This document shows positions 36,220 through 44,010 of a stretch of 64,000 bases of DNA, one piece after another. A model generated the notes under the pieces. It saw only the letters and a list, made by a program, of their open reading frames with translations. It was not told the origin of the DNA and made no database searches. How positions within the stretch are numbered: the stretch's first letter is position 1; every line of letters begins with the position of its first letter. Source of the DNA: Agaribacter marinus (GTDB lineage Bacteria > Pseudomonadota > Gammaproteobacteria > Enterobacterales > Alteromonadaceae); assembly GCF_030160655.1 (NCBI RefSeq), contig NZ_BSOT01000007.1:207384-271383 (forward strand), given 5' to 3'. A program made the translations under genes and the position numbers.

Positions 36220-37434
36220 CTAATCATGTACATTAACGGCATTAAATTCGAATCGCTGGATGGCATTACCACCAGACCACCACGGTTGATCGGGCGCTAC
36301 TATATATTCATGTGACAAGCCCCATTCGAGCGCAGCCATCGGGTGCGCCTCGCTATCCAATGAATCTACTAACCCCATGGCGTCGGGGGTTTTAGCGATG
36401 TAAGCTCGAATATCAAAGTTAATCCCATCGTCAGACCATTGGACAGTACCCGCTTCGGGACCATCATCAGTAGAGATCATCACCATGCCGTGTTTATGCT
36501 GCCAAATACAAATTTCGTGACCACTTTGTGTAATTGGATTTGCGCGTGACTTTTTATATGGGCCTTCTGGCTTGTCAGAAATTGCCACGCCCCAGCGTAT
36601 CTCTCGACCACCTGAGGTTAAGCGCTCACCCATACGTTCGCCCTTGTAATACAAATAAAATTGGCCTTTGTAAAACATCAACGTTGGATCATGCACTTTA
36701 TGACTGTCAAAGTCTCCTTGCTTGATGACAGCAAACCGGTTGTCTTCTTCTCCTAACCATTCTCCGTTAGCGGCTGGCGTCAAAATTGGAGCATCAAGCA
36801 CTTTCCAAGGCCCGTCAGGGGTTTCAGCGACAGCCATGCCGACAGTATTTTTTGCTCGGTCATTGTATGGCGCTTTGATGGCCTGGTAGACCAAATAGTA
36901 TTTACCGTCGTGGGCAAGTATTTCGGGTGTAAAAACACTGCGGTCATCATATCGGCCGGTTTCTCCGCGAACAACTGCTGGGCCTTTTTCATCCCAAACC
37001 CAACCATCTTTAGATGTGGCATACCATATTTCAGATTTATCCCAAGGAAATACTTTAGCCTCGGGGTCCCCTGTGCCAAATCCTTTGGTTTCACCAGTTG
37101 AGCGCGTGTACCATGTGTAATACATGTCATTAATGAGCAATACGCGAGAGGGATCTCGGCGAATAACGCCCTCTTCGTAAGCAAAATCACCGCCTAAATT
37201 GTATACCGTAAAACGTCCAAACCATTCCTCATATTTATGGTAGTTGCGCGCTAAAGCGCGCTTGGATGCCAAACTCATATGTTTAGGATCGGTAATTGCC
37301 AAATAGTCATAGTCTGCTTGGGTGTATTTAGTCGGCGATTTTTCGCCTACATTTTCGTAGGATGAACAGGCACAAAGCAGGCCTACGACGGACAATGTAA
37401 ATATTTTTATTAGTTTAATCATAACGATAGACAT
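36220..37434 (-). CDS. GH117 family glycoside hydrolase lipoprotein (3,6-anhydro-L-galactosidase-like)
   Basis: 404 residues. The lipobox is around Cys23 (LLCAC). The mature part opens with the helical segment carrying SLASKR, matching the SxAxxR dimer motif of GH117. A five-bladed propeller follows, with candidate active-site residues Asp94 (RRDP), Asp249 (VHDP) and the pair His306-Glu307 (SGHE). Conserved strings such as VFPWDKSEIWYAT, YDDRSVFTPE and GEWLGEEDNRF support the family. Known members release 3,6-anhydro-L-galactose (or L-galactose) from neoagaro- or carrageenan-type oligosaccharides. No agarase or anhydrogalactose-pathway genes are nearby, so it acts alone or with distant loci. 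The start could also be ATG 37419. Confidence 0.88.
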   Translation of the reverse strand: MSIVMIKLIKIFTLSVVGLLCACSSYENVGEKSPTKYTQADYDYLAITDPKHMSLASKRALARNYHKYEEWFGRFTVYNLGGDFAYEEGVIRRDPSRVLLINDMYYTWYTRSTGETKGFGTGDPEAKVFPWDKSEIWYATSKDGWVWDEKGPAVVRGETGRYDDRSVFTPEILAHDGKYYLVYQAIKAPYNDRAKNTVGMAVAETPDGPWKVLDAPILTPAANGEWLGEEDNRFAVIKQGDFDSHKVHDPTLMFYKGQFYLYYKGERMGERLTSGGREIRWGVAISDKPEGPYKKSRANPITQSGHEICIWQHKHGMVMISTDDGPEAGTVQWSDDGINFDIRAYIAKTPDAMGLVDSLDSEAHPMAALEWGLSHEYIVAPDQPWWSGGNAIQRFEFNAVNVHD

Positions 37435-37555
37435 AACGATAGGGAAAATTACCGAGCTTGGTTTTGAACGCTATCATCGTGATATGGACTTTGCAAATTA
37501 TTCTGATTGTTTGCAAAAGGTGAGCAAACGTACGCGTTTTTAAAAGCAATAACAT

Positions 37556-38203
37556 TTACATAGGATCAAGAGTCAATAGTACGCGCTTCTCGTTCTCTGC
37601 TAACTGGCAAGATCGATGCACGGCAGCTATATCATTCTGTTTGTGCCACGCTTTCCCTTTTAACAGGCCGACATCAAAGGTATTCATTTGTTGAATGTGT
37701 TGTTTGTTGTAATGTAGACCAAAATTTGTCTTGGTGATAACACCATTTTCGTCGCTTGGCGGGTGTTCATGCAAGCACTCTAACGGGAGCCACTGAGTGC
37801 CTGAGCCAAGGTAGGTGTTGACTAAACGAACAGGAATGTTGTCTGCGTGAAAGCTTGGGCACATGGCGGTGGTAAGTGGAGCAATACGTAACCCCACGGT
37901 ATCGCAATCAAAAAGGCAGGTAAGCATATCCGACAATAAGTAAATGTCATCTATTGATTCCCGTTTACCTTCGTATTCGGGTAGGGTCTTGCTGAGTTCC
38001 TGTTTTAACGAATCCATAGAAAACACGCCTCGCACGCCCAAGCCTAAGGATTCGAACGCCTTGTCGAAATATTGGCTGATTGTCGTATCAATTTTTCGAT
38101 GCCAAACGGTAACACTGACATTGTTTGAAAAAATGTCGCTCAATATCAAAGGCGACGCACCTTTACTCCAAGAGGATAATGTTTGTTTTTCTTTTAGTTG
38201 CAT
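37556..38203 (-). CDS. DUF1826 protein
   Basis: 215 residues, apparently intact. Conserved family features visible are VRGVFSMDSLKQEL (unsure of boundaries), a central CPSFHADNIPVRLVNTYLGSGTQWL and the C-terminal KGKAWHKQN. DUF1826 proteins are usually encoded directly after a CobW/COG0523 GTPase in zinc-limitation loci of gammaproteobacteria. The same arrangement is found here, but the GTPase gene is broken. The ATG lies just after the GTPase-remnant stop, so translation would depend on that transcript. Confidence 0.85.
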   Translation of the reverse strand: MQLKEKQTLSSWSKGASPLILSDIFSNNVSVTVWHRKIDTTISQYFDKAFESLGLGVRGVFSMDSLKQELSKTLPEYEGKRESIDDIYLLSDMLTCLFDCDTVGLRIAPLTTAMCPSFHADNIPVRLVNTYLGSGTQWLPLECLHEHPPSDENGVITKTNFGLHYNKQHIQQMNTFDVGLLKGKAWHKQNDIAAVHRSCQLAENEKRVLLTLDPM

Positions 38204-38204
38204 A

Positions 38205-38731
38205 TCAATGCTCCCATGACGGAAAAGGATCAGGTAATTTGGCCCACATTTCTTTACCTTTTAGGACGTCTTGCAGTTGCTTAGCTTCGTCACAATCTTT
38301 TAAGAAATTAAGTGCATCGACCACCGTAACCATAGTATCAAGCGCTGCGACATTCGAAAGACTTACACCATCCTCATCTGCAAACGTAAAGGTTTCTGCG
38401 ACAGGTAACGGCTCAGAAATGCCAGTTGACTCAATAACCAAATAGTCATACTTGCCATCTTTCGCCAATCGACTAATTTCGTCTAACAAGTATTCCCTCA
38501 AGTACAACAAATACAGCCATTGCTCATTTCCACCAGCTTTTCTTCTGAGCGATTGAAGCTAATTTCATTTTTTACTGTTGCTGCATCAATATTAATTTCA
38601 CTCATATCATTGACGATGACAGCCACTTTGAGTCCGTCTCTGTTGTTTAATATGTGATTTAAAACAGTTGTTTTACCAGCGCCTAGAAACCCTGATAATA
38701 CGGTGACTGGAAGTAAAGGTGTGTTTGGCAT
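38205..38731 (-). pseudogene. Decayed CobW/COG0523-family GTPase
   Basis: The first part (residues 1-77) carries the Walker [10 protein letters not shown] and the metal-binding CICC motif. It ends in a stop immediately after CICCT. Shifting frame by one base in the TGTTGTACTTGAGG segment restores L-R-E-Y-L and the rest of the GTPase domain (DYLVIESTGISEPLP, MVTVVDALNFLKD), so one T has apparently been lost. After KQLQD the sequence jumps to KGKEMWAKLPDPFPSW, which matches the extreme C-terminus of the about 400-residue family. Roughly 230 residues, including the rest of the GTPase and the CobW C-terminal domain, are missing. Two independent lesions make this a pseudogene. If the assembly is wrong only the frameshift would vanish. 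Confidence 0.88.
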
Positions 38732-38757
38732 GTTGAAGATAAATTTTATTTTTAATT

Positions 38758-38776
38758 ATGTTATAACGTATCATTT
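38758..38776 (-). promoter_or_regulatory. Candidate Zur box
   Basis: ATGTTATAACGTATCATTT closely resembles the gammaproteobacterial Zur consensus (ATGTTATAATATAACATTTC) and lies 27 bases upstream of the GTPase pseudogene start. COG0523/DUF1826 pairs are known Zur targets. This is a sequence resemblance, not a demonstrated site. Confidence 0.55.
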
Positions 38777-38824
38777 GTTGATGGGGAATAGCAAACCAAT
38801 TGAATAAATAACGTATAAAATGTG

Positions 38825-38923
38825 ATGAACTACTTTGATGAACGCTTGAATTATTGGTTCCGCGTATCAACAAAATAGAACACCAATCTGAAGCAAAATT
38901 GCTCAAAGATATATCCAGAATAA
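38825..38923 (+). pseudogene. Gene remnant, degenerate copy of the 40614 fragment
   Basis: Read in one frame, this stretch gives MNYFDERLNYWFRVSTK, an in-frame TAG, then NTNLKQNCSKIYPE and a stop. It aligns without gaps to the remnant at 40614-40751: RLN..F, then W or stop, then NT.L.Q.C and Y. TGG in the other copy is TAG here. It is therefore a decayed relative of the same unidentified gene end. The two remnants bracket the OYE/HxlR pair. Confidence 0.45.
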
Positions 38924-38958
38924 TTTGGGGTAGCGAACTACAGACCTGTCAGATATAG

Positions 38959-40080
38959 TTATAGTCCAGCCGTTTCATTTTTATTTTCCCAATTAAACTG
39001 GTCTTCAATAGATACGCCTAACGAAAACATATCAGGATTAAAGGGTAATATTTTTTTCATATTTTTGAGTTTAATAGGCCAGTCAGGGTTGGCTAAAGCG
39101 CCTGTGCCGAGTGCAACTAAATCTGCATGTCCTTCTTCAATAATGCGGGTGGCTTCTTTTACGTTATCTAGTCCACCATTTGCAATGACTTTTAGGCCTG
39201 TGACTTCTCTTGCCAATTTTGGTAGGCTCTCTCCATTTTTGGTAAGACACCCATGGTCAAAGCCTTTCCCTTCACTGGCAAAATGGATGTAATCAGCGCC
39301 GGCCTCTTTTAGAGAGTTGAAGATTAATTTCCCATCGAGCAAACCATTAGGCCAAGTGTAGTCAAAGTCATTTACCTTTCCTTGTGATACACGCACACCC
39401 ACAATAAAATTATTGAAGGCTAAACGTTTAATAGAAGAGACAATCTCTGTCGTCAGTCGGCATCTATTTTTTAGAGAGCCACCATATTGGTCTTCGCGAG
39501 TATTTGTGTAGTCAGTGAGAAATTGGTCAAGCAGATAACCGTTGGCTGCATGAATTTCAACCCCGTCAAATCCAGCTTCTTTTGCCCGTATAGCTGAATC
39601 AGAAAAGCCAGTGATGACGTCGTCAATTTCAGACAAGTTCATCGCCTGAGGGAGCGGAAAGCTACCTTGCTTTTCACTGTATCCCTCAAGCATATGCCTA
39701 ATCGGTTGAACGCAAGAAGCACTCCTTGTATTTGATAAATGCTGAGATAAAGCGCCAGCATGCATCAGCTGTAGAATGATTTTTCCTCCGGCTTCATGTG
39801 TGGAGTGAACTATATGTTCCCATCCTTTTTGTTGTTGTTCATTAGTAATTCCAGGTTGATTAGGATATGCCTGAGAGAAAGAGCGATCAGTATATGTACC
39901 TTCTGCGATAATCAATCCAAAGCCTCCTTCAGCATAACGACGATAATATTCTTCCATTGTTTTTGTCGGTATGCCATCGCCTTTTGTGCTGACACGAGTC
40001 ATGGGGGCAACGACTACTCTATTTTTAAGGGGCAATTGATCAAGCATGACACTTTCTAATACAACATTTTCTTTCAGCAT
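38959..40080 (-). CDS. Old yellow enzyme family NADH:flavin oxidoreductase
   Basis: 373 residues, TIM-barrel flavoenzyme. FMN/active-site features are KNRVVVAPMTRVST, GLIIAEGTYTD, LQLMHAGAL, FDGVEIHAANGYLLDQFL, YGGSLKNRCRL and IANGGLDNVKEA with ALGTGALANPDWP. It reduces activated double bonds; the physiological substrate is unknown. It is divergent from an HxlR-type repressor, the standard arrangement for electrophile-inducible ene-reductases. The pair looks inserted between two gene remnants. Confidence 0.95.
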   Translation of the reverse strand: MLKENVVLESVMLDQLPLKNRVVVAPMTRVSTKGDGIPTKTMEEYYRRYAEGGFGLIIAEGTYTDRSFSQAYPNQPGITNEQQQKGWEHIVHSTHEAGGKIILQLMHAGALSQHLSNTRSASCVQPIRHMLEGYSEKQGSFPLPQAMNLSEIDDVITGFSDSAIRAKEAGFDGVEIHAANGYLLDQFLTDYTNTREDQYGGSLKNRCRLTTEIVSSIKRLAFNNFIVGVRVSQGKVNDFDYTWPNGLLDGKLIFNSLKEAGADYIHFASEGKGFDHGCLTKNGESLPKLAREVTGLKVIANGGLDNVKEATRIIEEGHADLVALGTGALANPDWPIKLKNMKKILPFNPDMFSLGVSIEDQFNWENKNETAGL

Positions 40081-40196
40081 TTTTAAACCTCTAGCGTTTT
40101 GATTTCAAGAGGAGTCTAAATGAACATATCCTTTTTTGTAAGAATGCACATTTATGTGCTATACATACAAAAAGTATACTGTGGAAAGATGAGTAA
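40081..40196. promoter_or_regulatory. Divergent promoter/operator of the OYE and HxlR genes
   Basis: The 116-base divergent region contains a palindrome, GCACATTTATGTGC (40146-40159). Immediately downstream is a looser TATAC...GTATA inverted repeat (about 40161-40178). One or both are good candidates for HxlR binding. The promoters themselves were not assigned. Confidence 0.5.
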
Positions 40197-40514
40197 ATGT
40201 CAAAATCGAATAAAGATGCTTGTCCAACGGAAACGGCGCTTGATTTAATTGGAGGTAAATGGAAGGGGATGATTTTGTATTATTTATGTTCCGACATCAG
40301 GCGTTTTAATGAGTTGACCAGGCTAATTCCGGGTATCACACAACGAATGTTAACTAAGCAACTTCGTGATTTGGAAGCCCATGGAATTGTTCACCGCAAA
40401 GTTTATCCTCAAGTTCCTCCCAAAGTAGAGTATTCTTTAACAAAATTAGGAAAGACCCTCAAACCTGTTATTCGTGAATTGGAGAAATGGGGGCAGGGTT
40501 ATTTAAAAAGCTAG
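40197..40514 (+). CDS. HxlR family transcriptional regulator
   Basis: 105 residues, the standard length. It has Cys9 near the N-terminus (KDACPTETALDLIGGKW), often redox- or electrophile-reactive in this family, then a winged helix (RFNELTRLIPGITQRMLTKQLRDLEAHGIVHR and PPKVEYSLTKLGKTL). It presumably represses the divergent OYE gene until an electrophile modifies the cysteine (family-based inference). Confidence 0.93.
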   Translation: MSKSNKDACPTETALDLIGGKWKGMILYYLCSDIRRFNELTRLIPGITQRMLTKQLRDLEAHGIVHRKVYPQVPPKVEYSLTKLGKTLKPVIRELEKWGQGYLKS

Positions 40515-40613
40515 CGGTGTTAAGTTTACTTGTTTTGTAATGACAACGAAGAAACGTGACAATAAGTTGAGCTGTTAATACAAAAAGAGTGTAGTGATGC
40601 TGATTGGCAATAA

Positions 40614-40751
40614 ATAAATTATGAGGTGGTGGACTATTCTGGAAAAAGATTGAACCAATTGTTCGATATTTTAGCCGAATGGAACACCTATCTGGAGCAA
40701 GAATGTCCAGACGTTTATTCAACGGCGAGAATGATAAAGTCTGAGATTTAA
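40614..40751 (+). pseudogene. Orphan C-terminal gene remnant
   Basis: An open frame with no start codon, preceded by a TAA, encodes about 45 residues (INYEVVDYSGKRLNQLFDI, then LAEWNTYLEQECPDVYSTAR) and ends in TAA at 40749. It resembles the carboxyl end of a protein and shares an ungapped match with the fragment at 38825-38923. I do not recognise the family. The rest of 40515-40947 holds no other credible gene. Confidence 0.4.
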
Positions 40752-40947
40752 GATTGCAAGTTTATCATTAGGTATTTACGACTGAAATAGGTGAATTGTC
40801 TATTTAGTAGGCTAATCAGTCAGTGTTCCTCCTGAAATACACTATCGTTGATAGTGGAGTTAGTGAAATAAAATGCTCGCTTGAATGTTATTTGAGCAGC
40901 TTGTACATTAGTTATGTCAATAGTATCCATGAATTAGAGACAGGTGT

Positions 40948-42336
40948 GTGGACAATAACCAATGTATATCGACCACAAAAACGGGGGGCAGATGCAAGAA
41001 TAAGGCATTGGCCTCGGGATACTGCCGCTTGCATTTACCGCAAAATAAAACAACGGAAGGTTCAGTACATCCGCAATCATGGTGGGCCAAAAACAAGCTT
41101 TGGGTCGGCGCAGGCGGTCCAATTGTAGCAGGTGCTTTGACTTTAATTGTCTCTCTTTCAACTGACAAACCAAGCCAGGCAGTACAAATCAATAATGAGA
41201 ACTCAATTGGTGTTCAAAATAATCAAGATGGCACCGTCAACGTTGAAATCAATCAGATAACGGGTTTACCCGATGAGCAATACCAAATTTTACTAAAACA
41301 GTTCAACGCTTTAAAGCAAGACAAAGAGGCAAATCAAAAAATACTTAATGCCTTGCTTGAGCAAATTGATGTCAAGAATCTGTCGAATATCGATTTACAA
41401 AGCAAAGTCGCAGAGTACGAAAAACGTATCACTGAGTTGTTGCAAGATAATGGCGTGAATGATGAGATTAAATCACTCATTCTGGAAGGTGAGTTAGACA
41501 AAGCAGAGCAAGTTGCTGATAGCTATGTCACGAACCAAGAGCAAAAGCTTGCAGATTCTTATTATCAGCAAGGGCAAATCAAAGAGCTAAAATTAAAATA
41601 TGAAGAAGCTAAAATTGCCTTTGAAAAGGCGGCCTTTCTGGAAGACCAAAATTCAACCCACCTAAATAAAGCAGGGCTTATAAATTATACTTTAGCGAAT
41701 TATGCTAAAGCGATTACCTACTATAAACAGGCACTGGCCTCTGATTTGAAAACCTATAGTGAAGGCCATCCTAGTGTTGCCACAAGGCGCAATAACTTGG
41801 GCTTGGCGTATAAATCGCTGGGTCAATATGAGAAAGCGATTGGATACTATGAGCAGGCACTGGCCTCTGATTTGAAAACCTATAGTGAAGGCCATCACAG
41901 TGTTGCCATAACGCGCAATAACTTGGGCTTGGCGTATGGTTCACTGGGTCAATATGAGAAAGCGATTGGATACTATGAGCAGGCACTGGCCTCTGATTTG
42001 AAGACCTATAGTGAAGGCCATCCCAGTGTTGCCACAAGGCGCAATAACTTGGGCTCGGCGTATAAATCGCTGGGTCAATATGAGAAAGCGATTGGATACT
42101 ATGAGCAGGCCCTATCATCGGGTTTAAAGACCTATGGTGAAGGCCATCCTAGTGTTGCCATAACGCGCAGTAACTTGGGCTTGGCGTATAAATCGCTGGG
42201 TCAATATGAGAAAGCGATTGGATACTATGAGCAGGCGCTATCTGTATTAACGAAGGTGCTAGGTGATAACCACCCCAACACCAAAGTAGTGCGAAGTAAT
42301 CTGGAGAGAGCAAAAGCCAGCTTAATTTCTAATTAA
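40948..42336 (+). CDS. Membrane-anchored TPR protein with N-terminal zinc-finger-like motif
   Basis: 462 residues. Residues 1-30 carry C6, C16, C26 and H29 spaced as a small treble-clef-like metal site (TKTGGRCKN, SGYCRLH). One transmembrane helix follows at 51-70, then an Asn-rich strand segment (NNENSIGVQNNQDGTVNVE) and a coiled coil (about 110-165). The last part is six to seven TPRs of the 42-residue kinesin-light-chain type (NNLGLAYKSLGQYEKAIGYYEQAL). The start is GTG with AGG four bases upstream. The repeats are almost identical at DNA level. Transmembrane-TPR proteins often serve as scaffolds or sensors; no partner gene is visible. It lies in the variable region just before tandem tRNA-Val genes. 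Confidence 0.8.
   Translation: MDNNQCISTTKTGGRCKNKALASGYCRLHLPQNKTTEGSVHPQSWWAKNKLWVGAGGPIVAGALTLIVSLSTDKPSQAVQINNENSIGVQNNQDGTVNVEINQITGLPDEQYQILLKQFNALKQDKEANQKILNALLEQIDVKNLSNIDLQSKVAEYEKRITELLQDNGVNDEIKSLILEGELDKAEQVADSYVTNQEQKLADSYYQQGQIKELKLKYEEAKIAFEKAAFLEDQNSTHLNKAGLINYTLANYAKAITYYKQALASDLKTYSEGHPSVATRRNNLGLAYKSLGQYEKAIGYYEQALASDLKTYSEGHHSVAITRNNLGLAYGSLGQYEKAIGYYEQALASDLKTYSEGHPSVATRRNNLGSAYKSLGQYEKAIGYYEQALSSGLKTYGEGHPSVAITRSNLGLAYKSLGQYEKAIGYYEQALSVLTKVLGDNHPNTKVVRSNLERAKASLISN
41719..42222 (+). repeat. Four tandem 126-bp repeats encoding TPR units
   Basis: Units begin with TACTAT at 41719, 41845, 41971 and 42097, each exactly 126 bases (42 codons), with a partial fifth from 42223. 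The units are nearly identical at nucleotide level, far more than TPR function requires, pointing to recent duplication or gene conversion. Confidence 0.92.
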
Positions 42337-42511
42337 AGAGACGCAATAATTTTTTATATGTGAGTAGACGCGCTTGGGTGTGGAAGTGTAATTTAATACC
42401 GTCATGGACTTGAACCAAAAAATTTAACTATTTCAAATGATTAAAGCGCTTTCTAAATTCAAGAAATTGAAGCCAAGGGAATTTTTTAATAGAATCAAGT
42501 AGATAGTGAAA
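42337..42511. other. Short interval with a tRNA-like fragment
   Basis: Between the TPR gene and the first tRNA-Val. A short piece, GGACTTGAACCA near 42402, resembles the T-arm region of the neighbouring tRNA-Val genes (GGGCTTGAACCAGT). It may be a remnant of a third copy or an attachment-site scar, but it is too short to be sure. Confidence 0.25.
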
Positions 42512-42587
42512 TGGTGGACGCTACTGGGCTTGAACCAGTGACCCTCGCCTTGTAAGGGCGATGCTCTCCCAACTGAGCTAAGCGTCC
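42512..42587 (-). tRNA. tRNA-Val (UAC)
   Basis: Cloverleaf on the minus strand with acceptor arms GGACGCT/AGCGTCC, an anticodon loop CTTACAA (anticodon TAC), T-arm GGTTCAA and an encoded CCA. 76 nucleotides, identical to the following copy. Confidence 0.95.
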
Positions 42588-42626
42588 ATATTGTTTTTTG
42601 CGATTGCAAAGATATAAATTAAAAAG

Positions 42627-42702
42627 TGGTGGACGCTACTGGGCTTGAACCAGTGACCCTCGCCTTGTAAGGGCGATGCTCTCCCAACTGAGCTAAGCGT
42701 CC
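42627..42702 (-). tRNA. tRNA-Val (UAC), second copy
   Basis: Sequence identical to the copy at 42512-42587, including the encoded CCA; the two are 39 bases apart and must be cotranscribed from the promoter at 42743-42770. This copy is promoter-proximal. Confidence 0.95.
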
Positions 42703-42742
42703 ATCATCTCGCAAACGAGTTGTCGTTAGCAAGTGGAGGCGT

Positions 42743-42770
42743 ATTATAGAGTTGAACGTTGCGGTGTCAA
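42743..42770 (-). promoter_or_regulatory. Sigma-70 promoter of the tRNA-Val operon
   Basis: On the minus strand, TTGACA (42770-42765) and TATAAT (42748-42743) are both perfect consensus hexamers separated by 16 bases. The downstream tRNA starts about 40 bases after the -10 element. Confidence 0.85.
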
Positions 42771-42891
42771 TAATAAAGTTAAAAAAAACATCCGGATGAA
42801 CAAAAAAACATCTACATGAACAAAAAACATCAACAAGATTCAAAATTCCCCATCATACTAATACGCATTGCTGAGGGGGCATTTGAGTCGT

Positions 42892-43710
42892 TTATTTACG
42901 CTTTCTTTTCCATATTAAACAAATGGTCGAACACAAAAATAATGAATTGATGACTGGGCTATTCACTGAAGTAGATGATTGTAATTGTTGAACAACATTG
43001 TTAATTCCACGTGCGCCTATATCGTTGTATACTGTTCCCGCGTATGAGTCCAAAGTATATGCGATAGTTAGTGAGCTAACTGAATAAATAAGTTCAAATG
43101 TTTCACCGATGCCTAAGCTACCTAATTCTATGGTAGAAGAAAATGGCGATGTTACTAAAGACCGATAAGTTGGGTTATATGTGGTCTCTAGCCCTCCAGT
43201 AGAAGATGTGTTGACGCCTGAGTGAGGATTAAAGGATAAGTGAGCTTGTGCATCCCATATAACATCTCTATTTAGCGATATTTGAGTTACAAACGAAGTT
43301 CTAACATCGATATCTTCGCAAGCTAAAAGTACCGCGTCACACTCTGCGAAAAGGTAAGCGTCTAGCAGACTAAAATTAAATGCATAATCCTGTCGAGTAC
43401 CTGTGTTATTCGTTACGTTAAAAGTTTGTTTGTAACTGCTGTAGATTCGCCCATCGAAATCAACAATGTTAATTAGCGTGAAATTGCCAGAAATATCGCC
43501 GTCTACTACACCGTCATAGTTATCGCCATATATTTCTGCTCTAACTCGACGATTCTCAGTACCATAGGTGCTATCGAAGTCGCTATCGGAGTTGCTATCG
43601 AAGTATACACTTACCCCAGATATACTTACGTCGATTATAGAGGCGTGAGTGGCCGAAATTGATAAAAGTGTCGCCAGCCCAATGTATTTTTTTAATTGTT
43701 TTATTTTCAT
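42892..43710 (-). CDS. Exported protein with PEP-CTERM-like C-terminal tail
   Basis: 272 residues. The signal peptide ends at THAS. The body is Ser/Asn/Thr/Asp-rich beta-structure with few lysines and two cysteines (ECDAVLLACED). The C-terminus is a hydrophobic helix (VINSLFLCSTICLIW) followed by KRKRK, the tripartite layout of PEP-CTERM/exosortase-sorted proteins. The consensus VPEP motif is replaced by VNSP, so exosortase processing is uncertain. No recognised enzymatic domain. It is transcribed alone, between the tRNA-Val operon and gltX. Confidence 0.65.
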   Translation of the reverse strand: MKIKQLKKYIGLATLLSISATHASIIDVSISGVSVYFDSNSDSDFDSTYGTENRRVRAEIYGDNYDGVVDGDISGNFTLINIVDFDGRIYSSYKQTFNVTNNTGTRQDYAFNFSLLDAYLFAECDAVLLACEDIDVRTSFVTQISLNRDVIWDAQAHLSFNPHSGVNTSSTGGLETTYNPTYRSLVTSPFSSTIELGSLGIGETFELIYSVSSLTIAYTLDSYAGTVYNDIGARGINNVVQQLQSSTSVNSPVINSLFLCSTICLIWKRKRK

Positions 43711-44010
43711 ATTAGTTTTCCATTTTTACTACTTCCTTAAAACTAAATCGCTGCCTAGCAATAAGTGAACCACATAGTAATCAATGAAATTTCAATAGCT
43801 TAAATTTTGTAAAAACGGTAACTGTAAAAATTATTGACGCAGCTTACCAATATTTTGGGTAAAGCAGTCATGCATCTCTTACTATTGATTTATCTGAGGT
43901 AAAAAGACGCTTTTTAAAAGCTAAGTATCAATTTTTTGTAGTTGATACTGCTTTAGAAAGCATCAACAAACAGGTAAAATGCGCGTAATATTTTAGAAAC
44001 GGAAAAATAA
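43711..44010. other. Divergent upstream region of gltX
   Basis: 300 AT-rich bases containing the promoters of gltX and of the divergent exported-protein gene. GGAAAAATAA directly before the gltX ATG supplies the ribosome site. No inverted repeat, leader peptide or riboswitch was recognised. Confidence 0.4.

Noticed and set aside
38673..38906. Minus-strand 77-codon frame upstream of the CobW pseudogene
   Set aside because: It spans the candidate Zur box and remnant, has no domain, and overlaps the true GTPase start in another frame.
40823..41128. Plus-strand 101-codon frame ahead of and overlapping the TPR gene
   Set aside because: No domain, poor ribosome site, and it conflicts with the zinc-finger/TM coding frame of the TPR protein.
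41771..42118. Minus-strand 115-codon frame with internal repeats
   Set aside because: Antisense shadow of the 126-bp TPR repeats; the periodicity comes from the plus-strand gene.
41719..42250. CRISPR-like array
   Set aside because: The 126-bp units are contiguous, coding and without unique spacers; they encode TPR units.
42619..42843. Minus-strand reading frame across the second tRNA-Val, ending in a TGSSPVAS-type string
   Set aside because: This is the well-known artefact of translating a tRNA gene; the tRNA and its promoter explain the sequence fully.
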